Below the pieces are notes generated by a model. It had not been told where the DNA came from and ran no database searches. It saw nothing but the letters and a program-made list of their open reading frames with translations. Shown here in pieces: positions 43,945 to 52,041 of a DNA stretch of 64,000 bases; position 1 is the first letter of the stretch; each line of letters opens with the position of its first letter. The stretch is from the NCBI GenBank assembly GCA_011523655.1, contig WTGH01000040.1:1-64000 (forward strand), written 5' to 3'. The position numbers and the translations under genes are program-made. The DNA comes from Rhodospirillaceae bacterium. Its GTDB lineage: Bacteria; Pseudomonadota; Alphaproteobacteria; Bin65.

Positions 43945-45915
43945 CTAATCCGCCGGCGCTTTCAGCCGGCCCTTGATGATCTTGCGGGTCGGCGTCATCG
44001 GGAACTCGTCGACGACGACCAGCCTTTCCGGCAGCTTGTTGCGGGCGATCCGGTGTTCCATCAGGAAGGCGCACAGCGTCTCCAGATCGGGGGCCTCGGC
44101 GCCGGGATTGAGCTGGATCCAGGCGCAGGCCTGCTCGCCCAGCACCTCGTGGGGCACGGGGGCGACGGCGGCCATCTGGACCGCCGGATGGGCGCTCAGC
44201 AGGTTCTCGATGTCCTGCGGATTGAACTTCACCCCGCCGCGGTTGATGATGTCCTTGATCCGCCCGGTGATGGCGACGAAGCCGTCCTCGTCCATGTAGC
44301 CGAGATCGCCGGACCTGAAGAAGCGGTCGGCGGTGAAGGCGGTCTCGTTGGCCTCCTTGTTGCGCAGATAGCCGGGGAACACCATCGGGCCGCGGATTTG
44401 GATTTCGCCTTCCTCGCCGCGCGGCCGCTCCGCGCCGGTTTCCGGATCGGCGACGCGCACGGTGCTGCCGGGCGAGGTGCGGCCGGCGAAGACGGCGGAT
44501 TTGCCGATGCCGTCCCCCGGCCGGGTGAACATGCCGGCCTGCAACTCGGTCATGCCCCAGAGCTGGCAGACCCGGCAGCCGGGCCAGGCCTCCTGCAAGG
44601 CGTGCAGCATCGCCGGCGGCGCGGCGCTGCCGGCGAATAGGCACATCTTCATGCTCGAAAAATCGTGCGTCTCGATCAGGCCGGCCGCCGTCATGGCCGC
44701 GCCGTGGGCTGGCGCGAACCAGACCGCCGTGGGCTTCATCTCCTCGATCGCCTCGGCGAGGGCCGGCGGCGTGAAGGCGGGCAGCAGCAGGTTGGCCATG
44801 CCGGTGACGAGGCCGAGATGGAAGGCGTAGAGCCCGTAGAGATGGGTGAACGGCGCGGCCGAAAGGATACGGTCGTCGGCGGTCAGGCCCTTCTCCGGCG
44901 CGCTCATCCGGGCGTTCGACAGCATGTTGTGTGAATTGAGCGGCACGCCCTTGGGCGACGACGTGGTGCCGGAGGTGTAGAGCAACAGATGCGGGTCGGC
45001 CGCCGAGGGTTCGTGGCCGATCTCGATATCCGGATCGGCAGCGATCAGACCGTCCAGGGAGAGCGCGCCGTCCGGCGCTTCGCCGACCGCGATGACATGC
45101 TTGAGCGTGGGCAGCTGCGGCTGGAGTTCGAGCGCCGCCTGCGCCGCCGACCAGTCCTTGCCCGCGCCCACGCACACGATCGCCCGCGAGCGGCCGTGGT
45201 CGATCAGGGTCTGGAGTTCGGCGTCGCGGTAGGGCATGTGGATCGTCTGGACGACGCCGCCGAACCAGGTCACCGCCAGGTTGGCGATGGCGAATTCCGG
45301 GATGTTCGGCAACTGCACCGCGACCACGTCGCCGGGCCGCAGGCCGAGCTGCCACAGGCCCTTTGCCACCCGCTCGGCGGTGTCGCGCGCCTCCTTCCAC
45401 GTCAGCGTCCGGCCGGGCAGGACGTAGGCCGGCGCGTCCGGCCGTTCGGCGGCATTGCGCTCCAGATACCGGCGCTGGGTCTCGTTGCGCCACCAGCCCT
45501 TCTCGACATAGTCGCGCGCCTGGTCCGGCGGGTAGTTCATGGCGGCGCGCAGTTCCAGCGCGTCCTCGCTGTAGCGGAAATGGTCGAGATGGGGGGTGAA
45601 GCGCTCGGTGCGGAAGCGCTTGCCGCCGCCCAGGTCGAGCAGCCGGGCATAGTGGCCGGTGCGGAAGCGCCGGCGCTCCATCAGGGTGCGGATATAGAGC
45701 ACCTGGTTGCGGCTCAGGCCGATCCGCTCGGCGATCTGGGCGTCCGACAGGCCCATCGGCTCGCGGTGGCGCTCGATGGCGTCCCAGTCCTTCTCCCGGT
45801 AGGGGTCGCCCTCGCGGATCTGGTGGTTGTGCGACATCCGGAGAACGATCTCTCCGAAGGTCGCCATCATCTCCTCGGTAACGCCGATCTGGCGGCGGTT
45901 CAGCCCGCGGGCCAT
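43945..45915 (-). CDS. Acyl-CoA ligase with N-terminal helix-turn-helix-like extension
   Basis: 656 residues. Residues about 1-115 are an extension with a helix-turn-helix-like stretch GLSDAQIAERIGLSRNQVLYIRTLMERRRFR. The rest is a class I adenylate-forming ligase: LLLYTSGTTSSPKGVPLNSHNM (P-loop), QLWGMTELQAGM, RSGDLGYMDEDGFVAITGRIKDIINRGGVKFNPQDIE, and the catalytic Lys in PMTPTRKIIKGRLK. The ATG at 45915 overlaps the TAA of the Fe-S protein gene upstream (TAATG). The extension has no obvious enzymatic role and may bind DNA or a partner. The substrate is probably an aryl or long-chain carboxylate. Confidence 0.88.
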   Translation of the reverse strand: MARGLNRRQIGVTEEMMATFGEIVLRMSHNHQIREGDPYREKDWDAIERHREPMGLSDAQIAERIGLSRNQVLYIRTLMERRRFRTGHYARLLDLGGGKRFRTERFTPHLDHFRYSEDALELRAAMNYPPDQARDYVEKGWWRNETQRRYLERNAAERPDAPAYVLPGRTLTWKEARDTAERVAKGLWQLGLRPGDVVAVQLPNIPEFAIANLAVTWFGGVVQTIHMPYRDAELQTLIDHGRSRAIVCVGAGKDWSAAQAALELQPQLPTLKHVIAVGEAPDGALSLDGLIAADPDIEIGHEPSAADPHLLLYTSGTTSSPKGVPLNSHNMLSNARMSAPEKGLTADDRILSAAPFTHLYGLYAFHLGLVTGMANLLLPAFTPPALAEAIEEMKPTAVWFAPAHGAAMTAAGLIETHDFSSMKMCLFAGSAAPPAMLHALQEAWPGCRVCQLWGMTELQAGMFTRPGDGIGKSAVFAGRTSPGSTVRVADPETGAERPRGEEGEIQIRGPMVFPGYLRNKEANETAFTADRFFRSGDLGYMDEDGFVAITGRIKDIINRGGVKFNPQDIENLLSAHPAVQMAAVAPVPHEVLGEQACAWIQLNPGAEAPDLETLCAFLMEHRIARNKLPERLVVVDEFPMTPTRKIIKGRLKAPAD

Positions 45916-46838
45916 TATCCGGCGGCCTCCGCGTCGAGCCGGTATTCGTGACGCAGGATCGGGTCGGCCTGCGGCGCCTGGGTGGCGACCGGGCAGACCC
46001 GCATGCATTCGAAGCATTGCGCCAGCAGCCCGCCCGAACCGACGCTCATCTTGTACCACAGCATCTTGTTGTCCGGATCGAACAGGGCGTCCTCCCGGTC
46101 GTCCTCGTCGGTCGCCCGGATGGCGTCCATGATCGCGGCCGGCACCGTCTCGTATTGCTGGGTCATCTCGGCACAGGCGGCCATGTCGTAGCGCATGACT
46201 TTCTGCTTGCCGGTCTCCTCGTCGACCTCGCCGTCGAGGCATTGGACCGGGCAGAATTTCATACAGGGGGTGCGCTTGATCGAGCGGTACATGTTCACGC
46301 AGGACGGCGCCGGGCAGGGGTTCTCCGCCATCGGCGCGTCCGGCTCCAACTCCAGTTCGGTGAAGACGCTGGCGAAATACATGTAGCCATAGTCGGGATG
46401 GAGCAGGATGTCGCCGGCCAGCGAACGGGCGCCGATACCGGCCAGTTCGGCATGGACCTTCAGGCTCTGCAGCGGCACGCGCGGGCCGGCGTCCGGGTCC
46501 ATGTCCGGCGGGCAATAGATCGAGCGCAGGCCGAACTTGTTCTCGATATAGAAGGCGAGGCCGTAGGAAATCGAGTAGGCGCGCGTCTCGGTAGAGCCGA
46601 AATAGCCGAGCGCCTTGGCCGGCACGGTCCAGGCGCCCTGGGTCTGGCCGCCGACGCCGAGCGCGATCACGGATTTCACGCGCGGCATGATATCGGCCGG
46701 CCGGTGGCCGGGCGGACAGATGCGGTTGACAGCGTCCAGGTCGGCGACTCCCGCGGCCAGCGCGCCCTTCTTCAGGCAGTAGGCGAGGACGGCGTCCTTG
46801 GCGGCAGCCTTATCGATGGCGGGTCTTTTCCTGGGCAT
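45915..46838 (-). CDS. 4Fe-4S protein related to QueG/reductive dehalogenases
   Basis: 307 residues. The N-terminal half (CLKKGALAAGVADLDAVNRI, SVIALGVG, AYSISYGLAFYIENKFGLRSIY) resembles the B12-binding fold region of QueG-like proteins. Two cysteine clusters follow: CPAPSCVNMYRSIKRTPCMKFCPVQCLDG and CFECMRVCPVATQ, enough for two iron-sulfur clusters. No Tat signal is present, so it is cytosolic. It overlaps the HTH-ligase by 1 bp and sits in a cluster with a second, larger protein of the same superfamily (49858-51120). A reductive role on a CoA-activated or halogenated substrate is inferred only. Confidence 0.75.
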   Translation of the reverse strand: MPRKRPAIDKAAAKDAVLAYCLKKGALAAGVADLDAVNRICPPGHRPADIMPRVKSVIALGVGGQTQGAWTVPAKALGYFGSTETRAYSISYGLAFYIENKFGLRSIYCPPDMDPDAGPRVPLQSLKVHAELAGIGARSLAGDILLHPDYGYMYFASVFTELELEPDAPMAENPCPAPSCVNMYRSIKRTPCMKFCPVQCLDGEVDEETGKQKVMRYDMAACAEMTQQYETVPAAIMDAIRATDEDDREDALFDPDNKMLWYKMSVGSGGLLAQCFECMRVCPVATQAPQADPILRHEYRLDAEAAG

Positions 46839-46856
46839 CGGATCGGCCTTGGCGGT

Positions 46857-48428
46857 TCAGGGCGTGCGCCAGCTCGGCGCGGCGCTATTCTGGGCCTGTG
46901 CCGCCGCATCGCGCAACAGTCGGCGCAGCATATTGCCGTTGCCCGGATTGCGTGGGATTTCATCGCAGAAGAAATAGCCCTTCGGGCGCATGAAGCCGGG
47001 CAGGTCCGAGGCACGGGCATGGGCATCGAGCGCGGCGGCGTCGGCGTCGCCGACGATGCAGCCGACGACGATCTGGCCCCAGCGCTCTTCGGGCAGGCCG
47101 ATGGCGCAGCAGTCGTCGACGCCCGGCGCGGTCTGCAACACGGCCTCGACCTCGCCGGGATGAATGCTCTCGCCGCCGGAGCGGATCATGTCGTCGACCC
47201 GGCCGCGCAGGGTGAAATAGCCGCGTTCGTCCAGGGTAACGACGTCGCCGATGCGCACCCAGCCGTCCCGGACCTTTTCCGCCGTCGCGTCCGGCCGGCC
47301 GAGATATTCGCTGAAGATCGTGTCGGCGTCGGCGGCGACCAGCAGTTCGCCCTCCTCGCCGGGACCGATCAGGTCGTCCGGCCCGCCGCCCAGCGCCACC
47401 ACCCGCAGGCGGGTGTAGTAGCCCGGCCGCAGCGCGAGATGGTCACCCACCGGCGCCGGGTTGTAGGCCGAGCACATGGTCTCCGTGGTGCCGTAGATGT
47501 GGCGGATCTCGGCATTCTCCCAGCACCGGTCCATGTGGTCGATCAGCTCCTCGGGAATGTTCGAGCCGCCATAGAGCACGCGGCGCAGCGAGCGCAGCTT
47601 CTCCGGCGCATAGTTCGGCGCCTTCGTCAGCGCGTAATACAGGGTCGGCGCGGCGAAGGTGTAGGTCAGCCGTTGCCGCTCGATCAGGTCGACCGCAGCC
47701 GCCGGATCGAAGGCGCTCATCACCTGGTAGCTGCCGCCGAAGGCCAGCGTCACAAGGAACACGCCGTAGAAGCCGATGGCGTGGGCGAGCGGCATGAAGC
47801 CGAGCGCGCGCGTGTGCGGCCCGTGCAAGACGCCGCCCTGGGTCGCCAGCCACAGCACCCGCGGCTCGGTCGTGCGCTGGGCCAATACGACGCCCTTGGG
47901 CAGGCCGGTCGTGCCGGAAGTGTAGAAGATAATCGCCGGGTCCTCGCGGCCGAGTGCCGGACGCGGCGGGAGGCCGGCGGCATCGGCGCGGCAGACCGTG
48001 AAATCCTCCGCAGCGCCGACAGCAGCGCCGGGCGCGAACAGCGGCGCGCCGGCCGGCAGCGCGGCGGCGGCGGCCTGCACCGCATCCGGGTCCGGCAGCA
48101 CGAAGGCGCCCTTCATGTCGCCGGCGGCCACCAGCCGGCCGATATCGACCGGTTTGAGCCGCGGGTTGATCAACGCTGGCACCGCGCCAAGCCGGGCGAG
48201 CGCGAGCAGCGCCAGCCCGTGCTCCAGGATGTTGGGCAGGCAGGTCGCGATCCGGTCGCCCGGCCCGATGCCCCGCGCCGCGAAGCCGGCGGCGATGGCG
48301 TCGAGTTCCGCGATCAGCTCCCGGTAGGTGAATTGCCGGTCCGTCCGGTCGTCGCGGATCGCGAGCGCGTCGGGCGACCGGTCGGCCTGGTTCCAGACGA
48401 GGTCGTAGGCGGTCGAGTGATTCTGCAT
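46857..48428 (-). CDS. Acyl/aryl-CoA ligase-like protein lacking the canonical catalytic Lys
   Basis: 523 residues of the class I adenylate-forming family: AIIFYTSGTTGLPKGVVLAQR, IRHIYGTTETMCSAY, VRIGDVVTLDERGYFTLRGRVDDMIRSGGESIHPGEVE. Near the C-terminus the usual TGK(I/V)LRR reads GNGNMLRRLLRD (RNPGNGNMLRR), so the Lys needed for adenylation is Asn. The codon is AAT, unambiguous in this sequence. The protein may be impaired in adenylate formation, may use another residue, or may be a regulator. It starts at ATG 48428 and is divergent from the AT-rich two-gene cassette. Confidence 0.86.
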   Translation of the reverse strand: MQNHSTAYDLVWNQADRSPDALAIRDDRTDRQFTYRELIAELDAIAAGFAARGIGPGDRIATCLPNILEHGLALLALARLGAVPALINPRLKPVDIGRLVAAGDMKGAFVLPDPDAVQAAAAALPAGAPLFAPGAAVGAAEDFTVCRADAAGLPPRPALGREDPAIIFYTSGTTGLPKGVVLAQRTTEPRVLWLATQGGVLHGPHTRALGFMPLAHAIGFYGVFLVTLAFGGSYQVMSAFDPAAAVDLIERQRLTYTFAAPTLYYALTKAPNYAPEKLRSLRRVLYGGSNIPEELIDHMDRCWENAEIRHIYGTTETMCSAYNPAPVGDHLALRPGYYTRLRVVALGGGPDDLIGPGEEGELLVAADADTIFSEYLGRPDATAEKVRDGWVRIGDVVTLDERGYFTLRGRVDDMIRSGGESIHPGEVEAVLQTAPGVDDCCAIGLPEERWGQIVVGCIVGDADAAALDAHARASDLPGFMRPKGYFFCDEIPRNPGNGNMLRRLLRDAAAQAQNSAAPSWRTP

Positions 48429-48441
48429 TCAAATGACCACT

Positions 48442-48537
48442 TGTACGATATTGTCCAAAATTTTGACGTGTACGACATATTGACATTTGGATGACACGAC
48501 GTACATTTTCGTCGACCTATGATTCTTGGAGCGTACA
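48442..48537. promoter_or_regulatory. Divergent regulatory region with four TGTACG/CGTACA half-sites
   Basis: TGTACG at 48442-48447 and 48469-48474 and CGTACA at 48500-48505 and 48532-48537 are arranged as two inverted pairs between divergent genes. A promoter toward the AT-rich cassette is TTGACA (48480-48485) with TACATT (48502-48507), 16 bp apart. The last half-site lies directly before the ATG at 48538, with GGAG 6 nt upstream of it. A shared regulator for the ligase and the cassette is possible. Confidence 0.55.
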
Positions 48538-49101
48538 ATGGAAGTGTTCACAATAAAGATTGCGGGCCCTGGCATCAATGTGGAAAGAGAAATAAATTCG
48601 AACATTTTGGCCGATGTTCTCGCTATAGTCTTGGGTGGTGCTGCAAGTAACCGCCGAAACGCACAATCACCACCTCCTGAAATTCATGACGAAATAAAGA
48701 ATTCCGGACAATCGGGTTATGCTGCAATGCGTGCAGGAAAAACATCACTTCGAGAATATTTTGATCAAGTAGAACCAAAAAGAAATCCTGACAAGATGGT
48801 TGCGATTGCCAAGTATGCCGAGCTTACAACAGGCCGCGATTCGTTTTCGAGAAATGACATTAAATTTGGATTTAAGTCCGCAGGAAAAGCACTCCCAGGG
48901 AATTTTTCTCGTGACTTCAATTGGACAATAAGCAATGGATGGATTGCGGCAGATTCCGAAAATTCAGACTCCTACTACGTAACTAAGAAGGGAAACGACG
49001 CTTTGGATGATAAATTTTCGGATCAGGTTCGCAAATCTACAGGTTTGGCGCGACGCTCACGGAGAAGATCGAAAGGAAAAAAAGATGAGCTCGAAACATG
49101 A
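48538..49101 (+). CDS. AT-rich cassette gene 1: protein with winged-helix-like domain
   Basis: 187 residues, not in a family I can name. Residues 1-60 are an unrecognised N-terminal domain. Residues about 68-160 (SLREYFDQVEPKRNPDKMVAIAKYAE, then SRNDIKFGFKSAGKALPGNFSRDFNWTISNGWI, then YYVTKKGNDAL) have the pattern of a winged-helix domain that recurs in small DNA-binding proteins. The C-terminal tail is strongly basic (RKSTGLARRSRRRSKGKK). The ATG at 48538 has GGAG 6 nt upstream. Base composition and codon use are markedly A/T-rich relative to neighbours, pointing to transfer. It overlaps the PLD-like gene by 4 bp. Confidence 0.75.
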   Translation: MEVFTIKIAGPGINVEREINSNILADVLAIVLGGAASNRRNAQSPPPEIHDEIKNSGQSGYAAMRAGKTSLREYFDQVEPKRNPDKMVAIAKYAELTTGRDSFSRNDIKFGFKSAGKALPGNFSRDFNWTISNGWIAADSENSDSYYVTKKGNDALDDKFSDQVRKSTGLARRSRRRSKGKKDELET

Positions 49102-49844
49102 GCCAAGAACTATCCGCAACATTTGCAGCAACGAATCTCTCGAAATACCAGAATCCACATAATCTGGCCTCTGACAGGCTGGTAATTTTTTGGGTTCTTT
49201 GGGTCCTCGCAAATGAGTGCGACCATCCTGATGCAACCGCTCAGGAAATCTCTAGTGTTTTAAGGGATTGTTGTCAAATATCTATTGCTCGCCAGTTCAT
49301 CACCGCCCAACTGGATCGTGAAGGCCCTACAATCTCAAAAACCAAAAGGGGAAAGAGGCGCGCTTATCGGTTAATGAAACTTGGTCAAGATGAATTGGGA
49401 AAAACAAGCCATACTATTCGTATTATTGACCCTGACAACGCCTACGAAGCTATCCGGTCTGTTGAGAAAATTTTTGCAGAACTGAGTGGTTCTGTTCGAA
49501 TTTGTGATCCTTACGTCGATAAGAAAACGATTGAATGGTTCTCGGAAATTAATTCTGCAACCGAAATTAGGTTGCTTACGGTAAATGTTAGTGGAGAGGT
49601 GGGTTTTAGAAGAAATCTTACTGCTTTTAATAAACAATATGGTAATATTTGTGCTGTGAAGGTGGCACAATTTGGTAGATTGCACGATAGGTATGTAATG
49701 GATGACGGGAATATGTTTTTATTTGGGACAAGTTTAAATTCACTTGGAAAAAAGCAGGCATTTATTACAAAGGTTGGTGAGGATATCCGACGATTAGCAT
49801 TAAATTTTTTTGAGGCAGAATGGAATTCGGCAACATTATTTTGA
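49098..49844 (+). CDS. AT-rich cassette gene 2: PLD-like protein with N-terminal helical domain
   Basis: 248 residues. The N-terminal half (residues about 10-105) has a winged-helix-like run, FWVLWVLANECDHPDATAQEISSVLRDCCQISIARQFITAQLDREG. The C-terminal half resembles phospholipase-D-like nuclease folds: SGSVRICDPYVDKKTIEWF, then LHDRYVMDDG at 195-204 (HxR-x4-D, a degenerate HKD motif with Arg for Lys), then GTSLNSLGKK at 210-219. Only one HKD copy is visible. The start overlaps the gene 1 stop (ATGA). Related PLD-like C-termini occur in prokaryotic defence proteins, which suggests such a role but does not prove it. Confidence 0.78.
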   Translation: MSQELSATFAATNLSKYQNPHNLASDRLVIFWVLWVLANECDHPDATAQEISSVLRDCCQISIARQFITAQLDREGPTISKTKRGKRRAYRLMKLGQDELGKTSHTIRIIDPDNAYEAIRSVEKIFAELSGSVRICDPYVDKKTIEWFSEINSATEIRLLTVNVSGEVGFRRNLTAFNKQYGNICAVKVAQFGRLHDRYVMDDGNMFLFGTSLNSLGKKQAFITKVGEDIRRLALNFFEAEWNSATLF

Positions 49845-49857
49845 GTGAATGATTCGG

Positions 49858-51120
49858 TCACCAGCCCGGCCGGTTCTTCCACCACCGGTCCGGCTTGTAG
49901 CGCTTGCCGTAGCCGAGCGCGTTGTCGAGCCACAGGGCGATCCGCCGGCCCGGTCCGCCGGCGAGCTTCTTCCACAGCCGGAAGTAGAACCGGCCAAGCG
50001 CGGTCTCCGGCAGCTTGTTGTAGGGGCAGACGCGGATGCAGATGCCGCATTCGGTGCCCTGGTTGGCCCAGAAGCGGAAGCATTTCTCGCCGTCGACATT
50101 CCACTTCCTGATGCCGACGAAGTTGGAGGAGTTATGGTAGGCGCCGTCGGGCGGACCGTCCGGAATCGCCTTGGGCGGGCAGGCCTCCGAGCATTTGCGG
50201 CACAGGTCGCAGAATTCCTTGACGCCGAATTTCTTTGGCTTGTCGTGGACCAGCGGCAGGTCGGTGAAAATCTTGCCGAAACGCAGGCGCGGGCCGAATT
50301 CCGGCGTGATGACCAGCCCGTGGCGGCCGTATTCGCCGAGCCCGGCCTGGATGGCGTAGGGGATGCACTGGGCCGTGTCGTTCAGCGAGGCGACGGCGTT
50401 GTAGCCCAGGTTGCGGATGAACTGGGCGAGCGACATGAGCGTCAGCCCGTCCTTGGAATAGCCGTAGCCGGCCGCGGTGCCGCCGAGCGCTGAGGGCATG
50501 GTCTGGATCACCTTGCCGGGCATTTCCGTGCCGACGACGATGCAGTGGGGCAGGCCGGCGCAGTCGGCATTCTCCTTTTCGGTGCGCGTCTTTGCGTTGA
50601 AGCGCCTGGTGTAGTGCCAGCGCAGGTCGGTGGATGTGATGCCGATCAGGTCGGCGCCGAAGATGCGCGCCGCCTGCTTCAGTTCCAGCGTCATTTCCGC
50701 CGGGTCCTCGACCGGCTCGCGGGTCGGCGCCGGCGGGGCGTAGGGCGTGAGTTCGTCGAGGAACCCGTCGTGGCGCTCGTCCTTCAGCTTGCGCTCGATC
50801 AGCAGGTTGGCGCCGACCCAGGCGGCGTTGCGCATGGCGAAGTCCTTGGTGCGGTACCCCTCCGTCTTGCGCACGCCCAGCCCGTGAGTGAACATGGACT
50901 TGAACCAGTCGAGCGCCTTTTCCGAGCGGACGGTCTCGTCCCATTGCGCGCGGGCGAAGGTGTCGTTGCACGCGTTGAAGCGCTGGAACTCCGGCTCGAT
51001 CTCGAAACCGCATTCGGCGTCGTCGGCCCGGTGCAGCGCGCCGTCGAATTGCGCTTCCAGCGTCGGCGGATTGTCGGCCGATAGCGGCTCGGGCATGTTG
51101 CGGCGGGCGGGCTCAGGCAT
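49858..51120 (-). CDS. Reductive-dehalogenase-like Fe-S/B12 protein
   Basis: 420 residues, no signal peptide, so cytosolic. The core QCIPYAIQAGLGEYGRHGLVITPEFGPRLRFGKIFTDLPLVHDKP is characteristic of reductive dehalogenases, and two cluster motifs follow: FCDLCRKCSEACPPKAI and CGICIRVCPYNK. The N-terminal part (LKQAARIFGADLIGITSTDL) fits the B12-binding region of such enzymes. It could remove halogen from an organohalide or catalyse another reductive cleavage. It ends 13 bp after the AT-rich cassette, which is convergent with it, and lies in the same neighbourhood as a shorter homologue and ligase genes. Start ATG at 51120; an ATG at 51096 is also possible. Confidence 0.84.
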   Translation of the reverse strand: MPEPARRNMPEPLSADNPPTLEAQFDGALHRADDAECGFEIEPEFQRFNACNDTFARAQWDETVRSEKALDWFKSMFTHGLGVRKTEGYRTKDFAMRNAAWVGANLLIERKLKDERHDGFLDELTPYAPPAPTREPVEDPAEMTLELKQAARIFGADLIGITSTDLRWHYTRRFNAKTRTEKENADCAGLPHCIVVGTEMPGKVIQTMPSALGGTAAGYGYSKDGLTLMSLAQFIRNLGYNAVASLNDTAQCIPYAIQAGLGEYGRHGLVITPEFGPRLRFGKIFTDLPLVHDKPKKFGVKEFCDLCRKCSEACPPKAIPDGPPDGAYHNSSNFVGIRKWNVDGEKCFRFWANQGTECGICIRVCPYNKLPETALGRFYFRLWKKLAGGPGRRIALWLDNALGYGKRYKPDRWWKNRPGW

Positions 51121-51143
51121 GGCGCTTCAGCGTTTCCGGTCGG

Positions 51144-51551
51144 TTACGGCGATCTCGATTCGCCACACAAACTCTCGGCCCAACTCACCACGTTCCCGGC
51201 AATTTCGACGGCTTCGCGATACTCCGCTTCGGAGATGGGCAGGTCTGCAAAGGGGTAACGGGTTGCGCTCGCGTAGCGCGAGAGGTTTCCGGCGCGGAGC
51301 AGGTCGGGCCCGATGGCTTCCCCGCTGGCCTCGAGCGTACCGAGCAGAAGTCGCAGGTCGTGGATGTATGGAAATTCGATGCCGCGCAAGATCATTACGC
51401 CCTTGATGGCCTTTTCCGCCGCTTGCTGGGCATCGAGGCATAGATCCTCAAGATAAACGCCGGGGATGCGGTTTTTCGCTCGCAGGAGATTGCTTCGCGC
51501 TCGGTTGAGCCATTCGCGCGGATCGTCGGGCGGAAATCGATCAGGCGGCAT
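51144..51551 (-). CDS. HEPN domain protein (MNT/HEPN pair)
   Basis: 135-residue helical protein. The HEPN pattern is DPREWLNRARSNLLRAKNR, then YLEDLCLDAQQAAEKAIKGVMILRGIEFPYIHDLRLLL. It ends in WAESL. The RGIxFPxIHDL element is the degenerate RNase motif found in HEPN partners of minimal nucleotidyltransferases. The ATG at 51551 is chosen because the frame before it is non-conserved. It overlaps the nucleotidyltransferase gene by 11 bp. In such pairs the nucleotidyltransferase can modify and silence the HEPN toxin, with a possible role in stress or phage response. Confidence 0.88.
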   Translation of the reverse strand: MPPDRFPPDDPREWLNRARSNLLRAKNRIPGVYLEDLCLDAQQAAEKAIKGVMILRGIEFPYIHDLRLLLGTLEASGEAIGPDLLRAGNLSRYASATRYPFADLPISEAEYREAVEIAGNVVSWAESLCGESRSP

Positions 51552-51930
51552 CGTAGACTGTCCGGCCTTCCCGCAGAGCGGGTTTGAAGACCAGGGGGTG
51601 GGAATTCCGGTATCGTTGGACATCGCCCGGAGTTGCCACGATGACATCGATGGCAACCGGCACACCGCATAGTTCCCGATAGATGCTGTCGTAGATGCGC
51701 TTCCGTTCGCGCCAATCCTTGCCGTAATCCTTGACGACGAGCAGGTCGACATCGCTGTGCGGGCCCATCTCGCCGCGGGCAGCGGAACCGAAAAGTACGA
51801 TTTTTTCCGGCCGGCACGCCGTGACGAGCCGCTGGACAATATCGTTCAGCGTTGGCGCATCCAGCCTCCGTCCGGCATTCCGACGCGCCGCGATTGCCGT
51901 CGTGCCGGGGGCTGTTTTCGCGTCCGCCAT
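51541..51930 (-). CDS. Minimal nucleotidyltransferase (MNT) antitoxin-type protein
   Basis: 129 residues. The nucleotidyltransferase signature is IVLFGSAARGEMGPHSDVDLLVVKDYG, with the GS(x)ARG...SDxD catalytic pair, and a third acidic residue is in VAIDVIVATP. The ATG at 51930 has GGGAGGGACC as ribosome site, 3 bp upstream, and is preferred to a longer reading from 51990. It forms a two-gene unit with the HEPN gene, overlapping by 11 bp. The antitoxin role is inferred from characterised MNT/HEPN pairs. Confidence 0.88.
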   Translation of the reverse strand: MADAKTAPGTTAIAARRNAGRRLDAPTLNDIVQRLVTACRPEKIVLFGSAARGEMGPHSDVDLLVVKDYGKDWRERKRIYDSIYRELCGVPVAIDVIVATPGDVQRYRNSHPLVFKPALREGRTVYDAA

Positions 51931-52041
51931 CTTGGTCCCTCCCGGAAACGGTGCAGGCGTTTGAAGCCATGCGGGAGCGCTCTTCGGCAATCTAAACCGG
52001 ACGTCTCGCCATTGTCACGGCCTGCACTCAGCACTCCGGCC

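Noticed and set aside
45948..48494. 848-residue plus-strand open frame
   Set aside because: Antisense to a Fe-S protein and a ligase with clear motifs.
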